Below, piece after piece: positions 17,235 to 25,684 of a stretch of 64,000 bases of DNA. Origin of the DNA: Thermohalobaculum sp039805905 (GTDB lineage Bacteria; Pseudomonadota; Alphaproteobacteria; Rhodobacterales; Rhodobacteraceae); the NCBI GenBank assembly GCA_039805905.1, contig JBDIVM010000007.1:186001-250000 (forward strand). The letters are read 5' to 3'. Both the position numbers and the translations under genes were made by a program. Position 1 is the stretch's first letter. Each line of letters begins with the position of its first letter. The notes under the pieces were generated by a model. The model was given only the letters and a program-made list of their open reading frames with translations. It was not told where the DNA came from and made no database searches.

Positions 17235-18461
17235 TCAGTGTCCGGGGGCCGGCTCGATCCGGACATGCTCGGGCCGGACCCCCATGCCGATCAGCCGGGC
17301 CGGCAGTCGGCGGAGCACGGGCCAGGCATCGACCAGGCGCAGCGGCAGCGGCGGCTCCGGCGGACCGTCGGCCGCGAGCGCCTCGGCGATGATCTGCTGC
17401 TGGATGCCGAGCTGCAGGCGCTGGGTGACCCTGGTCGGCCACAGCCGGCGCTCCTGCACCCGCCGGAGCTCGGCGAGCGCTGGCCGCCCGGCATGCAGGG
17501 GCGTCGTCAGCAGGTTGGCTGCCGCCACCGCGTCCTGGATCGCGAGATTGATGCCGACGCCGGCCACCGGCGACATGGCGTGGGCGGCATCGCCGATGCA
17601 GAGCAGCCCGTCGCGGCACCACTCGTTCAGCCGGTTGACGTGGACGGTCAGGAGCGCGACCGCATCCCAGCCGGTGAGTGCGGCGAGCGGTGCCGCGAGT
17701 TCGGGCCGGAGCGCGGCCAGCCGGTCGCGCAGCGCGCCGATCGGGCCGGCGCGGAGCGCGGCGTCGCCGCCCTTCCGGATCACATGGCCGCACTGCCAGT
17801 AGTCGCCGCGGGGCAGCAGCACCAGCATGGCGCCGGCGCCGACGGTGGCGAGCGGCAGCCGGAGCGCCTCCGGCTCGCCGGGAAGGCGGAACCACTGCAC
17901 GTCCATCGGGACGCCGAACTCCTCGACCGGGAGGCCCGACTGCTCGCGCAGGAGCGAGGCGCGCCCGTCTGCCGCCACCACCAGGTCGGCCCGGATCTCG
18001 AGCGCGCCGGCGGCCCCCTCGGCGGTCACGCCGGCCACCCGGCCGTCCTCCAGCAGGAGCCCGGTCGCCCGCGTCTCCATTCTGAGCGCGAAGCCCGGCC
18101 AGAGCGATGCCTCGCGCGACAGGAAGTCGAGAAAGTCCCATTGCGGCATCAGCGCGATGAAGGGGCAGGCGACGGGCAGGCCGGAGAGGTCGGCGATCTC
18201 CATCCGGCGGCCGGCGAAGTCGATCGCCAGCCGGTCGACCCGCCGGTGCGGCAGCGCGAGCAGGCCCTCGAGCAGGCCGAGCTCGCGCATCACCTCGAGC
18301 GTCGAGGGATGCAGCGTGTCGCCGCGGAAGTCGCGCAGGAAGTCGGCGTGCTTCTCGATCACCACCACGTCGATGTCGGCGCGGGCGAGCAGGAGGCCGA
18401 GCATCAGCCCCGCCGGCCCGCCGCCGGCGATACAGACCCGGGTGTCGATCCTCTGTGTCAT
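17235..18461 (-). CDS. FAD-dependent monooxygenase (PHBH/UbiH-like)
   Basis: A 408-residue flavoprotein hydroxylase. N-terminal dinucleotide fold CIAGGGPAGLMLGLLLARADIDV with the following Glu, the DG motif in VVAADGRASLLRE (about residue 155), and the second FAD motif IGDAAHAMSPVAGVGINLAIQDA (about residue 285). The start ATG at 18461 has GGAGG five bases before it. Such enzymes hydroxylate aromatic or polycyclic substrates with NAD(P)H and O2, including ubiquinone precursors; this one is not clearly UbiH, UbiF or UbiI. It is transcribed away from rpsD and converges on the acyl-CoA synthetase. Confidence 0.82.
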   Translation of the reverse strand: MTQRIDTRVCIAGGGPAGLMLGLLLARADIDVVVIEKHADFLRDFRGDTLHPSTLEVMRELGLLEGLLALPHRRVDRLAIDFAGRRMEIADLSGLPVACPFIALMPQWDFLDFLSREASLWPGFALRMETRATGLLLEDGRVAGVTAEGAAGALEIRADLVVAADGRASLLREQSGLPVEEFGVPMDVQWFRLPGEPEALRLPLATVGAGAMLVLLPRGDYWQCGHVIRKGGDAALRAGPIGALRDRLAALRPELAAPLAALTGWDAVALLTVHVNRLNEWCRDGLLCIGDAAHAMSPVAGVGINLAIQDAVAAANLLTTPLHAGRPALAELRRVQERRLWPTRVTQRLQLGIQQQIIAEALAADGPPEPPLPLRLVDAWPVLRRLPARLIGMGVRPEHVRIEPAPGH

Positions 18462-18578
18462 GCGCCCTCCGCCGGCGGGCCGGTGCGGCCGACGCCGAAC
18501 TCTAGGCGCCGCCGTCGAACGCCGGGTTAATCTAGGTCCGCAGGCAGGGGATGTCACGGACGCGGCCGCGGCGCCGGT

Positions 18579-18607
18579 TTGACAAGCGCTGCCCGCCGGT
18601 GTAATGC
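18579..18607 (+). promoter_or_regulatory. Sigma-70 type promoter of rpsD
   Basis: TTGACA at 18579-18584 and TAATGC at 18602-18607, spaced by 17 bases, about 140 bases before the rpsD start. The long leader between them contains several GC-rich complementary segments and could carry S4 autoregulation, but no known fold was recognised. Confidence 0.65.
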
Positions 18608-18746
18608 CCCCACCCGCAGCCGCCCGTTCGGACGGCTGTGACGACCGGCGCCCGCGGACCGAGCAATCGGAACCCTGTCGCCCGGAGGCGAAAGCCCGAG
18701 GGAGAGGAGGCCGCCAGCAACATTTGAAGCGAGAGGAGACCGGAGC

Positions 18747-19370
18747 GTGACCAAGCGCACTTCCGCGAAGTACAAGATCGACCGCCGCATGGGCGAGAAC
18801 ATCTGGGGCCGCCCGAAGAGTCCGGTGAACCGGCGCGAATACGGGCCGGGCCAGCACGGCCAGCGCCGCAAGGGCAAGACGTCGGATTTCGGCCTGCAGC
18901 TGCGCGCCAAGCAGAAGCTGAAGGGCTATTACGGCGACCTGACCGAGAAGCAGTTCCGCCGCATCTACGCGGATGCGACACGCACCCGGGGAGACTCGGG
19001 CGAGATGCTGGTCGGGCTCCTCGAGCGGCGGCTCGACGCAGTGGTCTACCGCGCCAAGTTCGTGCCGACGATATTCTCGGCGCGGCAGTTCGTGAACCAC
19101 GGCCATGTGCGGGTCAACGGGCGCCGGGTCAACATCCCGAGCTACCGGGTCAAGGAGGGCGATGTGATCACCCTCTCGGAGAAGGCCAAGCAGATGGCGC
19201 TGGTGCTCGAGGCGACGCAGTCGGGCGAGCGCGACGTGCCCGACTATGTCGAGGCGGACCACAACAAGCTCACCGCCACCTTCCTGCGCCAGCCCTCGCT
19301 CAGCGACGTTCCCTACGCGGTCCACATGGAGCCGCATCTGGTCGTCGAGTATTACGCCAAGAACGGCTGA
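18747..19370 (+). CDS. rpsD: 30S ribosomal protein S4
   Basis: A 207-residue primary 16S rRNA-binding protein of the small subunit. The N-terminal domain has the alphaproteobacterial start TKRTSAKYKIDRRMGENIWGR and YGPGQHGQRR; the S4 RNA-binding domain follows with LERRLDAVVYRAKF, ARQFVNHGHVRVNG and YRVKEGDVI. The four-Cys zinc motif found in some S4 proteins is absent, as usual here. It begins at GTG, preceded by GAGAGGAGACC. It stands alone rather than in the alpha ribosomal operon, the common arrangement in this group, with its own strong promoter and a terminator hairpin behind it. Confidence 0.97.
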   Translation: MTKRTSAKYKIDRRMGENIWGRPKSPVNRREYGPGQHGQRRKGKTSDFGLQLRAKQKLKGYYGDLTEKQFRRIYADATRTRGDSGEMLVGLLERRLDAVVYRAKFVPTIFSARQFVNHGHVRVNGRRVNIPSYRVKEGDVITLSEKAKQMALVLEATQSGERDVPDYVEADHNKLTATFLRQPSLSDVPYAVHMEPHLVVEYYAKNG

Positions 19371-19400
19371 CGGACGGCTGACGGACGGCTGGCCGGAGCG

Positions 19401-19419
19401 GGCGCCGGGGTCCGGCGCC
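19401..19419 (+). terminator. Hairpin downstream of rpsD
   Basis: Perfect eight-base-pair stem GGCGCCGG/CCGGCGCC with a three-base loop, 30 bases after the rpsD stop. An 11-base unit (CTGACGGACGG) is repeated in tandem between the stop codon and the hairpin. No U-run. Confidence 0.5.
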
Positions 19420-19572
19420 GGTGCGGGATGACGGGGCCAGCCCATGCGGCCGGCCTTTCGCTCGCGGCGCTGCGCGAGTGGATGCCGGCGCGGGGGGCCG
19501 CGCGTCCGAGCCTGCGACTCCGCTGACGGTCGGATCGGTTCCGCGCTGGATGCCGGCCCCGGGGTGACTGCC

Positions 19573-21072
19573 ATGCCGCGCCTGACCACGACCGCCGCCG
19601 AAGCCGGAACGCCGCCGCGGCCGAAGTTCACCGCCGGCAGCACGATGCGCCATGTGGCGATGATGAGCACCACCGGCGGGGTAGGGCTGGTGGCGATCTT
19701 CTTCGTCGACGCGCTGAACCTCTTCTACATCTCGCTTCTCGGCCAGAAACAGCTCGCCGCGGCGGTGGGTTTCGCCGGGACCGTGCAGTTCTTCACCGTC
19801 TCGACGGCGATCGGCCTGGCGATCGGCGCCTCGGCCGTGGTGAGCCGGGCCGTCGGCGCCGGCGAGACGGCGGCGGCACGGCGGCTCGCCGCGTCGAGCC
19901 TCGTTCTGGTCACCGTGGCGTTGGCCGCGGTGGCGCTGCTCGCCTGGCTCGCGCGCTACGCGGTGCTGGACCTCCTGGGGGCGACCGGCGAGACGCGCGA
20001 GATTGCCGCGCGGTTCCTGTCGCTGTCGCTGCCGTCGCTGCCGGTGCTCGGGATCGGGATGCTGTCGAGCGGGCTGCTGCGCGCCGTCGGCGACGGGCGG
20101 CGGGCGATGCTGAGCACGCTCGCGAGCGGCGGGGTGGCCGCGCTCGCCGATCCGCTGCTGATCCTCGGGCTCGGGCTCGGGGTCGATGGCGCGGCGGTCG
20201 CGCTGGTGGTCACCCGGATAAGCTATGCGCTGGCCGGGCTGAAGATGGCGGTGGGCGTGCACGACCTGATCGCGCGGCCGCGCCTGCGCGCGGCGACGGG
20301 CGACGCGCGGGCGATCCTTTCGATCGGCGCGCCGGCGGTGGCGACCCAGCTCTCGACCCCGTTCGGCAACGCCTTCCTCACCGGCGTGGTCGCCACTCAT
20401 GGCGACGCGGCGGTCGCCGGCTGGGCGGTGGTGGGGCGGCTGACCCCGCTCGCCTTCGGCGTGATCTTCGCGGTTCCGGGGGCGGTCGGGCCGATCCTCG
20501 GGCAGAACATGGGCGCCGGGCTCTGGGAGCGGATCCGCACCGCCTACCGTGACGCGATGCTCTTTTCCGGGGCCTGGGTGCTGACGGCCTGGGCGCTGCT
20601 CTGGCTGGCGACCGGGCCGATCGTGCGCGGCTTCGGGCTCGACGGGGCGGGCAGGCAGGTGGCCGAGGCCTTCACCGCGTTCGGTGCCGGCGGGTTCCTG
20701 TTCACCGGCGCACTGTTCGTCTCGAACGCCGCCTTCAACAATCTCGGCCGGCCGGTGCTCGCGGCGCTGTTCAACTGGTCGCGGGACGCGGGCGCGATCC
20801 CGCTCCTGGCGCTGGCCGGCGTCGGTGCGGCCGGGGCGGGCGGCGCGATCCTGATGCAGGCACTGGCCGCGCTGGCCGTCGGCTCGGTTGCGGCTGTCGC
20901 GGGATGGCGTCATGTCAGTCAGCTGTCGCGCCGGGCCGCGGTGCCCGCAGTCGCCGCCGCGCCGCAGCCGGCCTTTGCCTCGGGGCGAGCGGCGCTGGCG
21001 GTGGCGATGGTCCCTGGCGAGCGGGCGGAGCAGGCTGAATCGCCTCTGGAACCTCGGGGAAAGTCACGCTAG
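19573..21072 (+). CDS. MATE family efflux transporter
   Basis: A 499-residue multidrug-and-toxin-extrusion carrier with about twelve membrane helices in two related halves. The N-half includes FFVDALNLFYISLLGQKQLAAAVGFAGTVQF and the ASAVVSRAVGAGE loop; the C-half includes GAVGPILGQNMGAG, the equivalent GQNxGA motif. The C-terminus has an Ala-rich cytoplasmic tail. The ATG at 19573 is chosen over the longer open frame because the upstream part is Arg/Cys-rich and atypical. MATE pumps exchange Na+ or H+ for cationic drugs or metabolites. It precedes a ferredoxin gene by 38 bases on the same strand, with no evident functional link. Confidence 0.83.
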   Translation: MPRLTTTAAEAGTPPRPKFTAGSTMRHVAMMSTTGGVGLVAIFFVDALNLFYISLLGQKQLAAAVGFAGTVQFFTVSTAIGLAIGASAVVSRAVGAGETAAARRLAASSLVLVTVALAAVALLAWLARYAVLDLLGATGETREIAARFLSLSLPSLPVLGIGMLSSGLLRAVGDGRRAMLSTLASGGVAALADPLLILGLGLGVDGAAVALVVTRISYALAGLKMAVGVHDLIARPRLRAATGDARAILSIGAPAVATQLSTPFGNAFLTGVVATHGDAAVAGWAVVGRLTPLAFGVIFAVPGAVGPILGQNMGAGLWERIRTAYRDAMLFSGAWVLTAWALLWLATGPIVRGFGLDGAGRQVAEAFTAFGAGGFLFTGALFVSNAAFNNLGRPVLAALFNWSRDAGAIPLLALAGVGAAGAGGAILMQALAALAVGSVAAVAGWRHVSQLSRRAAVPAVAAAPQPAFASGRAALAVAMVPGERAEQAESPLEPRGKSR

Positions 21073-21110
21073 ATAGCGCCGGAACCGTCAGCCTCCGAGG
21101 ATCGAACGGA

Positions 21111-21431
21111 ATGCCGAAGATCACCTATATCGAGCACAGCGGCACCAGGCACACCGTCGATGTCCCCGTCGGCCTGACGGTGATGGAGGGCGCCGTCAAC
21201 AACAACATCCCCGGCATCGACGCCGACTGCGGAGGTGCCTGCGCCTGCTCGACCTGCCATGTCTATGTGGATCCGGCCTGGATCGACCGGCTGCCTCCGC
21301 GCGAGGACATGGAAACCGACATGCTCGACTTCGCCTACGAACCGAACGAGCGCTCGCGGCTGACCTGCCAGATCAAGGTGACGCCTGAGCTCGACGGGCT
21401 CGTCGTGCAGATGCCGGAGAAGCAGATTTGA
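21111..21431 (+). CDS. [2Fe-2S] ferredoxin, adrenodoxin/FdVI type
   Basis: A 106-residue soluble electron carrier. Cluster ligands are Cys40, Cys46, Cys49 and Cys86, in the vertebrate/bacterial adrenodoxin pattern C-x5-C-x2-C-x36-C. Acidic residues around MLDFAYEPNERSRLTCQ are the partner-docking face in this class. It resembles the essential ferredoxin VI of Rhodobacter. Proteins of this type serve P450s, Fe-S assembly or heme A synthesis. A TTGA overlap joins it to the next gene, and a thioredoxin-reductase-like ferredoxin reductase lies 1 kb downstream, its likely reductant. Confidence 0.92.
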   Translation: MPKITYIEHSGTRHTVDVPVGLTVMEGAVNNNIPGIDADCGGACACSTCHVYVDPAWIDRLPPREDMETDMLDFAYEPNERSRLTCQIKVTPELDGLVVQMPEKQI

Positions 21432-22195
21432 CGGCTCCCGCCCGCCGTCCCCGGATCGGCGTCACCGCCTTCCTGCACCGGATCGAGGACAGCTGGGATG
21501 CCCAGATCTGCGGCAACCGGACGCCCGAGGCGGTGGCCGCCGTGGCGGGCGGGCTGCCGCTGATCCTGCCCGGCCTGCCGTCGGCGCTCGACACCGGCGA
21601 GCTGCTCGAACTCCTCGACGGGCTAGTGCTGACCGGCGCGCGCCCGAATGTTCACCCCAGCTTCTACGGCCATGACGAGACCGAGGCGCATGGCCCCTTC
21701 GACCTCGGCCGCGACACCCTGGTGCTGCCGCTGGTGCGCGCCATGGTCGAGGCCGGCAAGCCGGTCTTCGGCATCTGCCGCGGCATTCAGGAGATGAACG
21801 TCGCCTTCGGCGGCACGCTCCACCCGGAGGTCGGCGACCTGCCGGGCCGGATGCGCCACCGGATGCCGAAGGGCGAGAAGGATCCGGCGGTGATCTTCGC
21901 CAGGCGCCACCGGGTCGAATTCCGCGAGGGCGGCGCCTTCCACCAGCTGATCGGCACCACCGTGGCGGTGACCAACTCGCTGCACGGACAGGCGGTCTGG
22001 GAGCCGGGCGCGCGCGTGACGCTCGAGGGCCATGCCGAGGACGGGACCGTGGAGGCGATCTCGATCGCAGGCGCGCAGAGCTTTGCGCTGGGCGTGCAGT
22101 GGCACGCGGAATACGATGCCGCCGGCGACCCGGTGAACCGGGCATTGTTCACGGCATTCGGGGCGGCGGCGCGGGAGGTTGCGGCAAGGCGGTAG
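21428..22195 (+). CDS. Class I glutamine amidotransferase-like hydrolase, PuuD-like (peptidase C26)
   Basis: A 255-residue hydrolase. The nucleophile elbow is FGICRGIQEMN (Cys at about residue 119), and the partner His/Glu are in VQWHAEYD near residue 222. The family cleaves gamma-glutamyl bonds, here probably gamma-glutamyl-gamma-aminobutyrate, the last step of the glutamylated putrescine route whose first enzyme may be encoded at 2.4 kb. It starts with TTG, overlapping the ferredoxin stop in TTGA. The start fits because the beta-strand RRPRIGVTAF follows at once. There is no functional reason to couple it to a ferredoxin. Confidence 0.85.
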   Translation: MTAPARRPRIGVTAFLHRIEDSWDAQICGNRTPEAVAAVAGGLPLILPGLPSALDTGELLELLDGLVLTGARPNVHPSFYGHDETEAHGPFDLGRDTLVLPLVRAMVEAGKPVFGICRGIQEMNVAFGGTLHPEVGDLPGRMRHRMPKGEKDPAVIFARRHRVEFREGGAFHQLIGTTVAVTNSLHGQAVWEPGARVTLEGHAEDGTVEAISIAGAQSFALGVQWHAEYDAAGDPVNRALFTAFGAAAREVAARR

Positions 22196-22429
22196 GTGCG
22201 GCCTCCGGGCAGGACGCACCCGAGGCGAAGCTATGGCAGCGCATGATCCGCTGCGCTCCGTCCCCTCGTGCGCCGGCTGCCCCGGTGATCGCCGCGCCGC
22301 CGTCGACCGACGCCGAACCCATGTCCGCGATGACATCGGGACCGATGCCTCGGCGCGGCCTGGGGCCACGGTCTGTGACGGCTTTCGTCATGCGCGGGCC
22401 GCATAGCAGGGCAGACCCGAGGTGCGCGA

Positions 22430-22459
22430 CGTTTCGCCCTCCTCACGGAGGGCGAAACG
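22430..22459. terminator. 13-base-pair perfect hairpin before the ferredoxin reductase gene
   Basis: Arms CGTTTCGCCCTCC (22430-22442) and GGAGGGCGAAACG (22447-22459) with a TCAC loop. It lies 235 bases after the PuuD-like gene and 16 bases before the reductase start. Without a U-run it may be a terminator, an mRNA 5' structure hiding the reductase start region, or a protein-binding site. The rest of 22196-22429 shows nothing recognisable. Confidence 0.5.
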
Positions 22460-22475
22460 ACGTTATACCGGCGCC

Positions 22476-23519
22476 ATGGAAAACGTTCACGTCACCGACG
22501 CCTGCATCATCGGGGCCGGGCCAACGGGCATCTTTGCCGTGTTTGAGCTCGGTCTCCTCGACATGCGCTGCCATGTCGTCGACATCCTCGACCGGCCGGG
22601 CGGGCAATGTGCCGCGCTCTATCCGGAAAAGCCGATCTACGACATCCCCGCCTGGCCGGTGATCTCGGGCCAGGATCTGACGGACCGGCTGATGGAGCAG
22701 ATCCGCCCCTTGAAGGCCGAGTTCCATCTGAACCAGATGGCGGTCCGGCTGGAGAAGCGTGCGCCCTGCGAGGCGCTGCCGGCCGGCGGCTGGCGGGTCG
22801 TCACCGACGCGGATGTGGCGATCGACTGCAAGGTCGTGGTCGTTGCGGCCGGGGGCGGCAGCTTCGTGCCGAAGAAACCGCCCCTGGAGGGGCTCGAGCA
22901 CTACGAGGGCACCAGCGTCTTCTACTCGGTCCGCGAGATGGCGCGCTTCGAGGGCAAGCATGTCCTGGTGGCGGGCGGTGGCGATTCGGCGCTCGACTGG
23001 GTGCTGAGCCTCCAGCCGAGGGCCGCCTCGATGACACTGGTCCACCGGCGCGACGGTTTCGGTGCGGCGCCCGCCAGCGTCGCCAAGATGCGGGCGCTCG
23101 TGGAGGCCGGGAAGATGAGCTTCCACATCGCGCAGCTGCGCCGCCTCGAGGGCGCCGGCGGCCGGCTGACCGGCGTCGTGGTGCAGTCCGCCGACCGCGG
23201 TGAATATGTCATCCCCTGCGACGTGCTGCTGCCCTTCTTCGGGCTGACCATGGCGCTCGGACCCGTCGGCGGCTTCGGCTACGAGGTCGAGGGCGAGCTG
23301 ATCAAGGTTGATACCACGACCTTCCAGACCTCGCTGCCCGGCGTCTTTGCGATCGGCGACATCATCTCCTATCCCGGCAAGCTGAAGCTGATCCTTTGCG
23401 GCTTCCACGAGGCGGCGATGATGGCGCAGGAGGCGTTCCGCATCTGCTTCCCGCAGAAGCAGCTCAGGTTCCAGTACACCACCAGCTCGTCGGCGCTGAA
23501 GGCCAAGCTGGGGGTCTAG
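22476..23519 (+). CDS. Ferredoxin--NADP+ reductase, thioredoxin-reductase-like (type 2)
   Basis: A 347-residue flavoprotein. FAD motif IIGAGPTGIFAVFELG at about residue 11, NADP motif LVAGGGDSALDWVLSL at about 165, and the closing GVFAIGDI segment near residue 295; the CxxC redox pair of thioredoxin reductase is absent, which places it with the YumC-like ferredoxin/flavodoxin reductases. It moves electrons between NADPH and ferredoxin. The ATG at 22476 directly precedes the first strand; the frame is open for 18 more codons upstream. The adrenodoxin-type ferredoxin 1 kb upstream is a plausible partner. It converges on the exonuclease-CBS gene. Confidence 0.88.
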   Translation: MENVHVTDACIIGAGPTGIFAVFELGLLDMRCHVVDILDRPGGQCAALYPEKPIYDIPAWPVISGQDLTDRLMEQIRPLKAEFHLNQMAVRLEKRAPCEALPAGGWRVVTDADVAIDCKVVVVAAGGGSFVPKKPPLEGLEHYEGTSVFYSVREMARFEGKHVLVAGGGDSALDWVLSLQPRAASMTLVHRRDGFGAAPASVAKMRALVEAGKMSFHIAQLRRLEGAGGRLTGVVVQSADRGEYVIPCDVLLPFFGLTMALGPVGGFGYEVEGELIKVDTTTFQTSLPGVFAIGDIISYPGKLKLILCGFHEAAMMAQEAFRICFPQKQLRFQYTTSSSALKAKLGV

Positions 23520-23533
23520 GCGCGCAGGGAGCG

Positions 23534-25684
23534 CTAGCGCAGCACCCCCTTCACCATCTCGTCCATCAGCCCAAGCAGCTCGACCGCGTGCTTCAGCGTC
23601 TTGCGCTGATCTCTGCCGAGGCGGGCGGTGTCGACCGCGTTCGAGGGCGGGATGCCGGCGGTCACATCCTCGACCTGTTGGGTCAGGACCAGGCGCAGCA
23701 CCAATCCGTGGATTTCGACCAGCATTTGCGCATCGGTGGCGCCGGCGCCCGCCGCCTCGCTGGCGCGCAGCAGACGCTCGGGCGTCGCGGTGGCCTCGAC
23801 ATGGTGGGCGAGGGCCATCACCCGGGCGCCGGAGACGAGGGCCAGCAGGGCGCCTCCCTTGAGGTCGGTGCGCCCCCTCTCGTCCTTGCGGAAACCGCCG
23901 AACATGCCGAGCGCGCTGCCGCGGCCGGCAGTATTCTCGGCCATCGCCCGGATCAGTACCCGGGCGCGGCCGGCGTCATCCAGCGCATGCGAGCGCAGCC
24001 GCGCCGCCAGCGCGGTGGTGCCGAGCACCGGCGCGAAGTCGAAGAAGATGTCGACATTCAGCAGGTTCTCGGGCTTCGGGTTGCCGACCCAGGCGTCGAC
24101 CTGTGCGCACCATTCGGCGAGCGTCTTGCGCCAGGCGCGGTTCTTCGCCATCACGCCGCCCTTGCAGTAGGGAATGCCGGCCTCGTGCAGCAGCCGGTTC
24201 ATGTGCCCGGCCCAGACCGTGAACCAGTCGTCCGCGGCGCAGAGATCGCCGGCATAGCTGTCCTCGACGATCACCGCATTGTCCTGGTCGGGCGCGAGCA
24301 GGCTCTCGCCGCGCCCGCCGGAGCCGAGCACGAGCAGGCAGTAGGCGGCCGGAGCGGGGCCGCGGCCCTCGGCGACCATGATCCGCTCGGCAAGCTCGGC
24401 CGCGCGCGCGGTCATCGCCCGGCCCTCGGCCGAGATGATCGCCGCGACCTGGCGCGCGTCGAGACCGTCGGCGAGCAGCGCCCCGGCGAGCGAGGGGAGC
24501 TCCGCCTGCACACCGGCGAGCGCCGCCGAATCCTCGGCAGCCGCGATCCGGTCGCCGAGCGAGAGGGTCGCGAGCGCCCGCTCCTGCAGGAGCGAGCGCA
24601 GCGTGAATACGCCGCTGACCGCGCCGTCGGGGCCGGTGGCCGCAAGATAGCGCAGGCCCTTGCGGGCCATCAGCCCCAGCGCCCGGTAGAGGAAGGTATC
24701 CTGCGGCGCCGAGATGACCGGGCGGCTCATCACGTCGCTGACCGGCAGGCCCGCCGCCTCCGGCCCCCGCACGGCGATGGCATAGAGCAAGTCGCGCTCG
24801 GAGACGAAGCCGCCGCCACCCGCGGCGAGCGGCTCGACCACCAGGCAGCCGATGCCGTGCCTGCGCATGACCCGGGCCGTGTCGAGGAGCGTCGCGCCCG
24901 GAGCGACAGTGATCGGCGGCGCGCCCATCACGTCGGCAAGGCGGTGGCGGTAGATGAAGCTGTCGATCGCCTTCTGCGCGCTGGGCAGGGCGGCGGTGGC
25001 GCCGGCGAAGTCGGGCCGGTCGCCGGGGCGGGCATACCAGCCGGCAGTGTCCTGCTGCTGGACGAGCGCCGAGGCGCGGAGCTGGAACGCCTCGGCCTCG
25101 GCGAGGCTGCGCACGCCGCGCTCGCGGAGCGAGCCGATCATGGCCGCGAGGATGCGCGCGGTGACCAGCGCGTCGCCGGGCGCGGTGTGCCGGTCCGCGA
25201 CCTCGATGCCGTAGCCGAAGGCGAGCGATTCGATCGAGTGGTCGAGCCGCCCCGGCTCCAGTGCCGCGGCAAGGAGCGCGGTGTCGAGGGCGCGCGGCTC
25301 CTGCCAGTCAACGCCATGGCGCGCCGCCTCGTGCCGGAGGATGGCGAGATCGAAATGGACGCTGTGCCCGGCGACGACCGCGCCGCCGATAAAGGCGGCG
25401 AGCTGCCGGAGTGCCACGTCGGGTGCCGGCGCGCCGGCCACGTCGGCATCGGACAGCCCATGGATGCGCCGGGCGGACTCTGGGATCGGCACGCCGGGAT
25501 CGACCAGCAGCTCGAGCCGGTCGCCGGTGATCTCGGTGCCGCGCATCCGCACGGCACCGATCTGCACGATCCGGTCGGAGCGCACCTCGAGGCCGGTGGT
25601 CTCGGTGTCGAGCACGATCATCTCGAGCGCCACGAGGGGCGCCGCCGGATCGATTCCTCGGTGCTGACGCGGCCGCAGGCTCAT
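23534..25684 (-). CDS. Fusion: DEDDh 3'-5' exonuclease, CBS pair, DUF294 nucleotidyltransferase
   Basis: A 716-residue three-part protein. Residues about 20-185 are a DnaQ-type exonuclease (Asp26, Glu28 in DTETTG; Asp112 in HSVHFDLAI; His166 and Asp171). Residues about 250-370 are two CBS motifs (GCLVVEP, GLRYLAA), which usually bind adenosyl ligands. Residues about 450-716 are a GlnD-like nucleotidyltransferase with LGSGGRGESLLAPDQDNAV (DxD at 466/468) and the DUF294 C-terminal region. Elsewhere the exonuclease and the CBS-DUF294 protein are usually separate neighbours of the DUF4212/symporter genes; here they are one chain. It overlaps the upstream unknown gene by ATGA and is divergent from the symporter. 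A regulatory role over solute uptake is inferred, the reaction unknown. Confidence 0.82.
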   Translation of the reverse strand: MSLRPRQHRGIDPAAPLVALEMIVLDTETTGLEVRSDRIVQIGAVRMRGTEITGDRLELLVDPGVPIPESARRIHGLSDADVAGAPAPDVALRQLAAFIGGAVVAGHSVHFDLAILRHEAARHGVDWQEPRALDTALLAAALEPGRLDHSIESLAFGYGIEVADRHTAPGDALVTARILAAMIGSLRERGVRSLAEAEAFQLRASALVQQQDTAGWYARPGDRPDFAGATAALPSAQKAIDSFIYRHRLADVMGAPPITVAPGATLLDTARVMRRHGIGCLVVEPLAAGGGGFVSERDLLYAIAVRGPEAAGLPVSDVMSRPVISAPQDTFLYRALGLMARKGLRYLAATGPDGAVSGVFTLRSLLQERALATLSLGDRIAAAEDSAALAGVQAELPSLAGALLADGLDARQVAAIISAEGRAMTARAAELAERIMVAEGRGPAPAAYCLLVLGSGGRGESLLAPDQDNAVIVEDSYAGDLCAADDWFTVWAGHMNRLLHEAGIPYCKGGVMAKNRAWRKTLAEWCAQVDAWVGNPKPENLLNVDIFFDFAPVLGTTALAARLRSHALDDAGRARVLIRAMAENTAGRGSALGMFGGFRKDERGRTDLKGGALLALVSGARVMALAHHVEATATPERLLRASEAAGAGATDAQMLVEIHGLVLRLVLTQQVEDVTAGIPPSNAVDTARLGRDQRKTLKHAVELLGLMDEMVKGVLR

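Noticed and set aside
16545..18530. A 661-codon plus-strand frame spanning the acyl-CoA synthetase end and the monooxygenase
   Set aside because: It bridges two convergent genes with clear families and carries no motif of its own.
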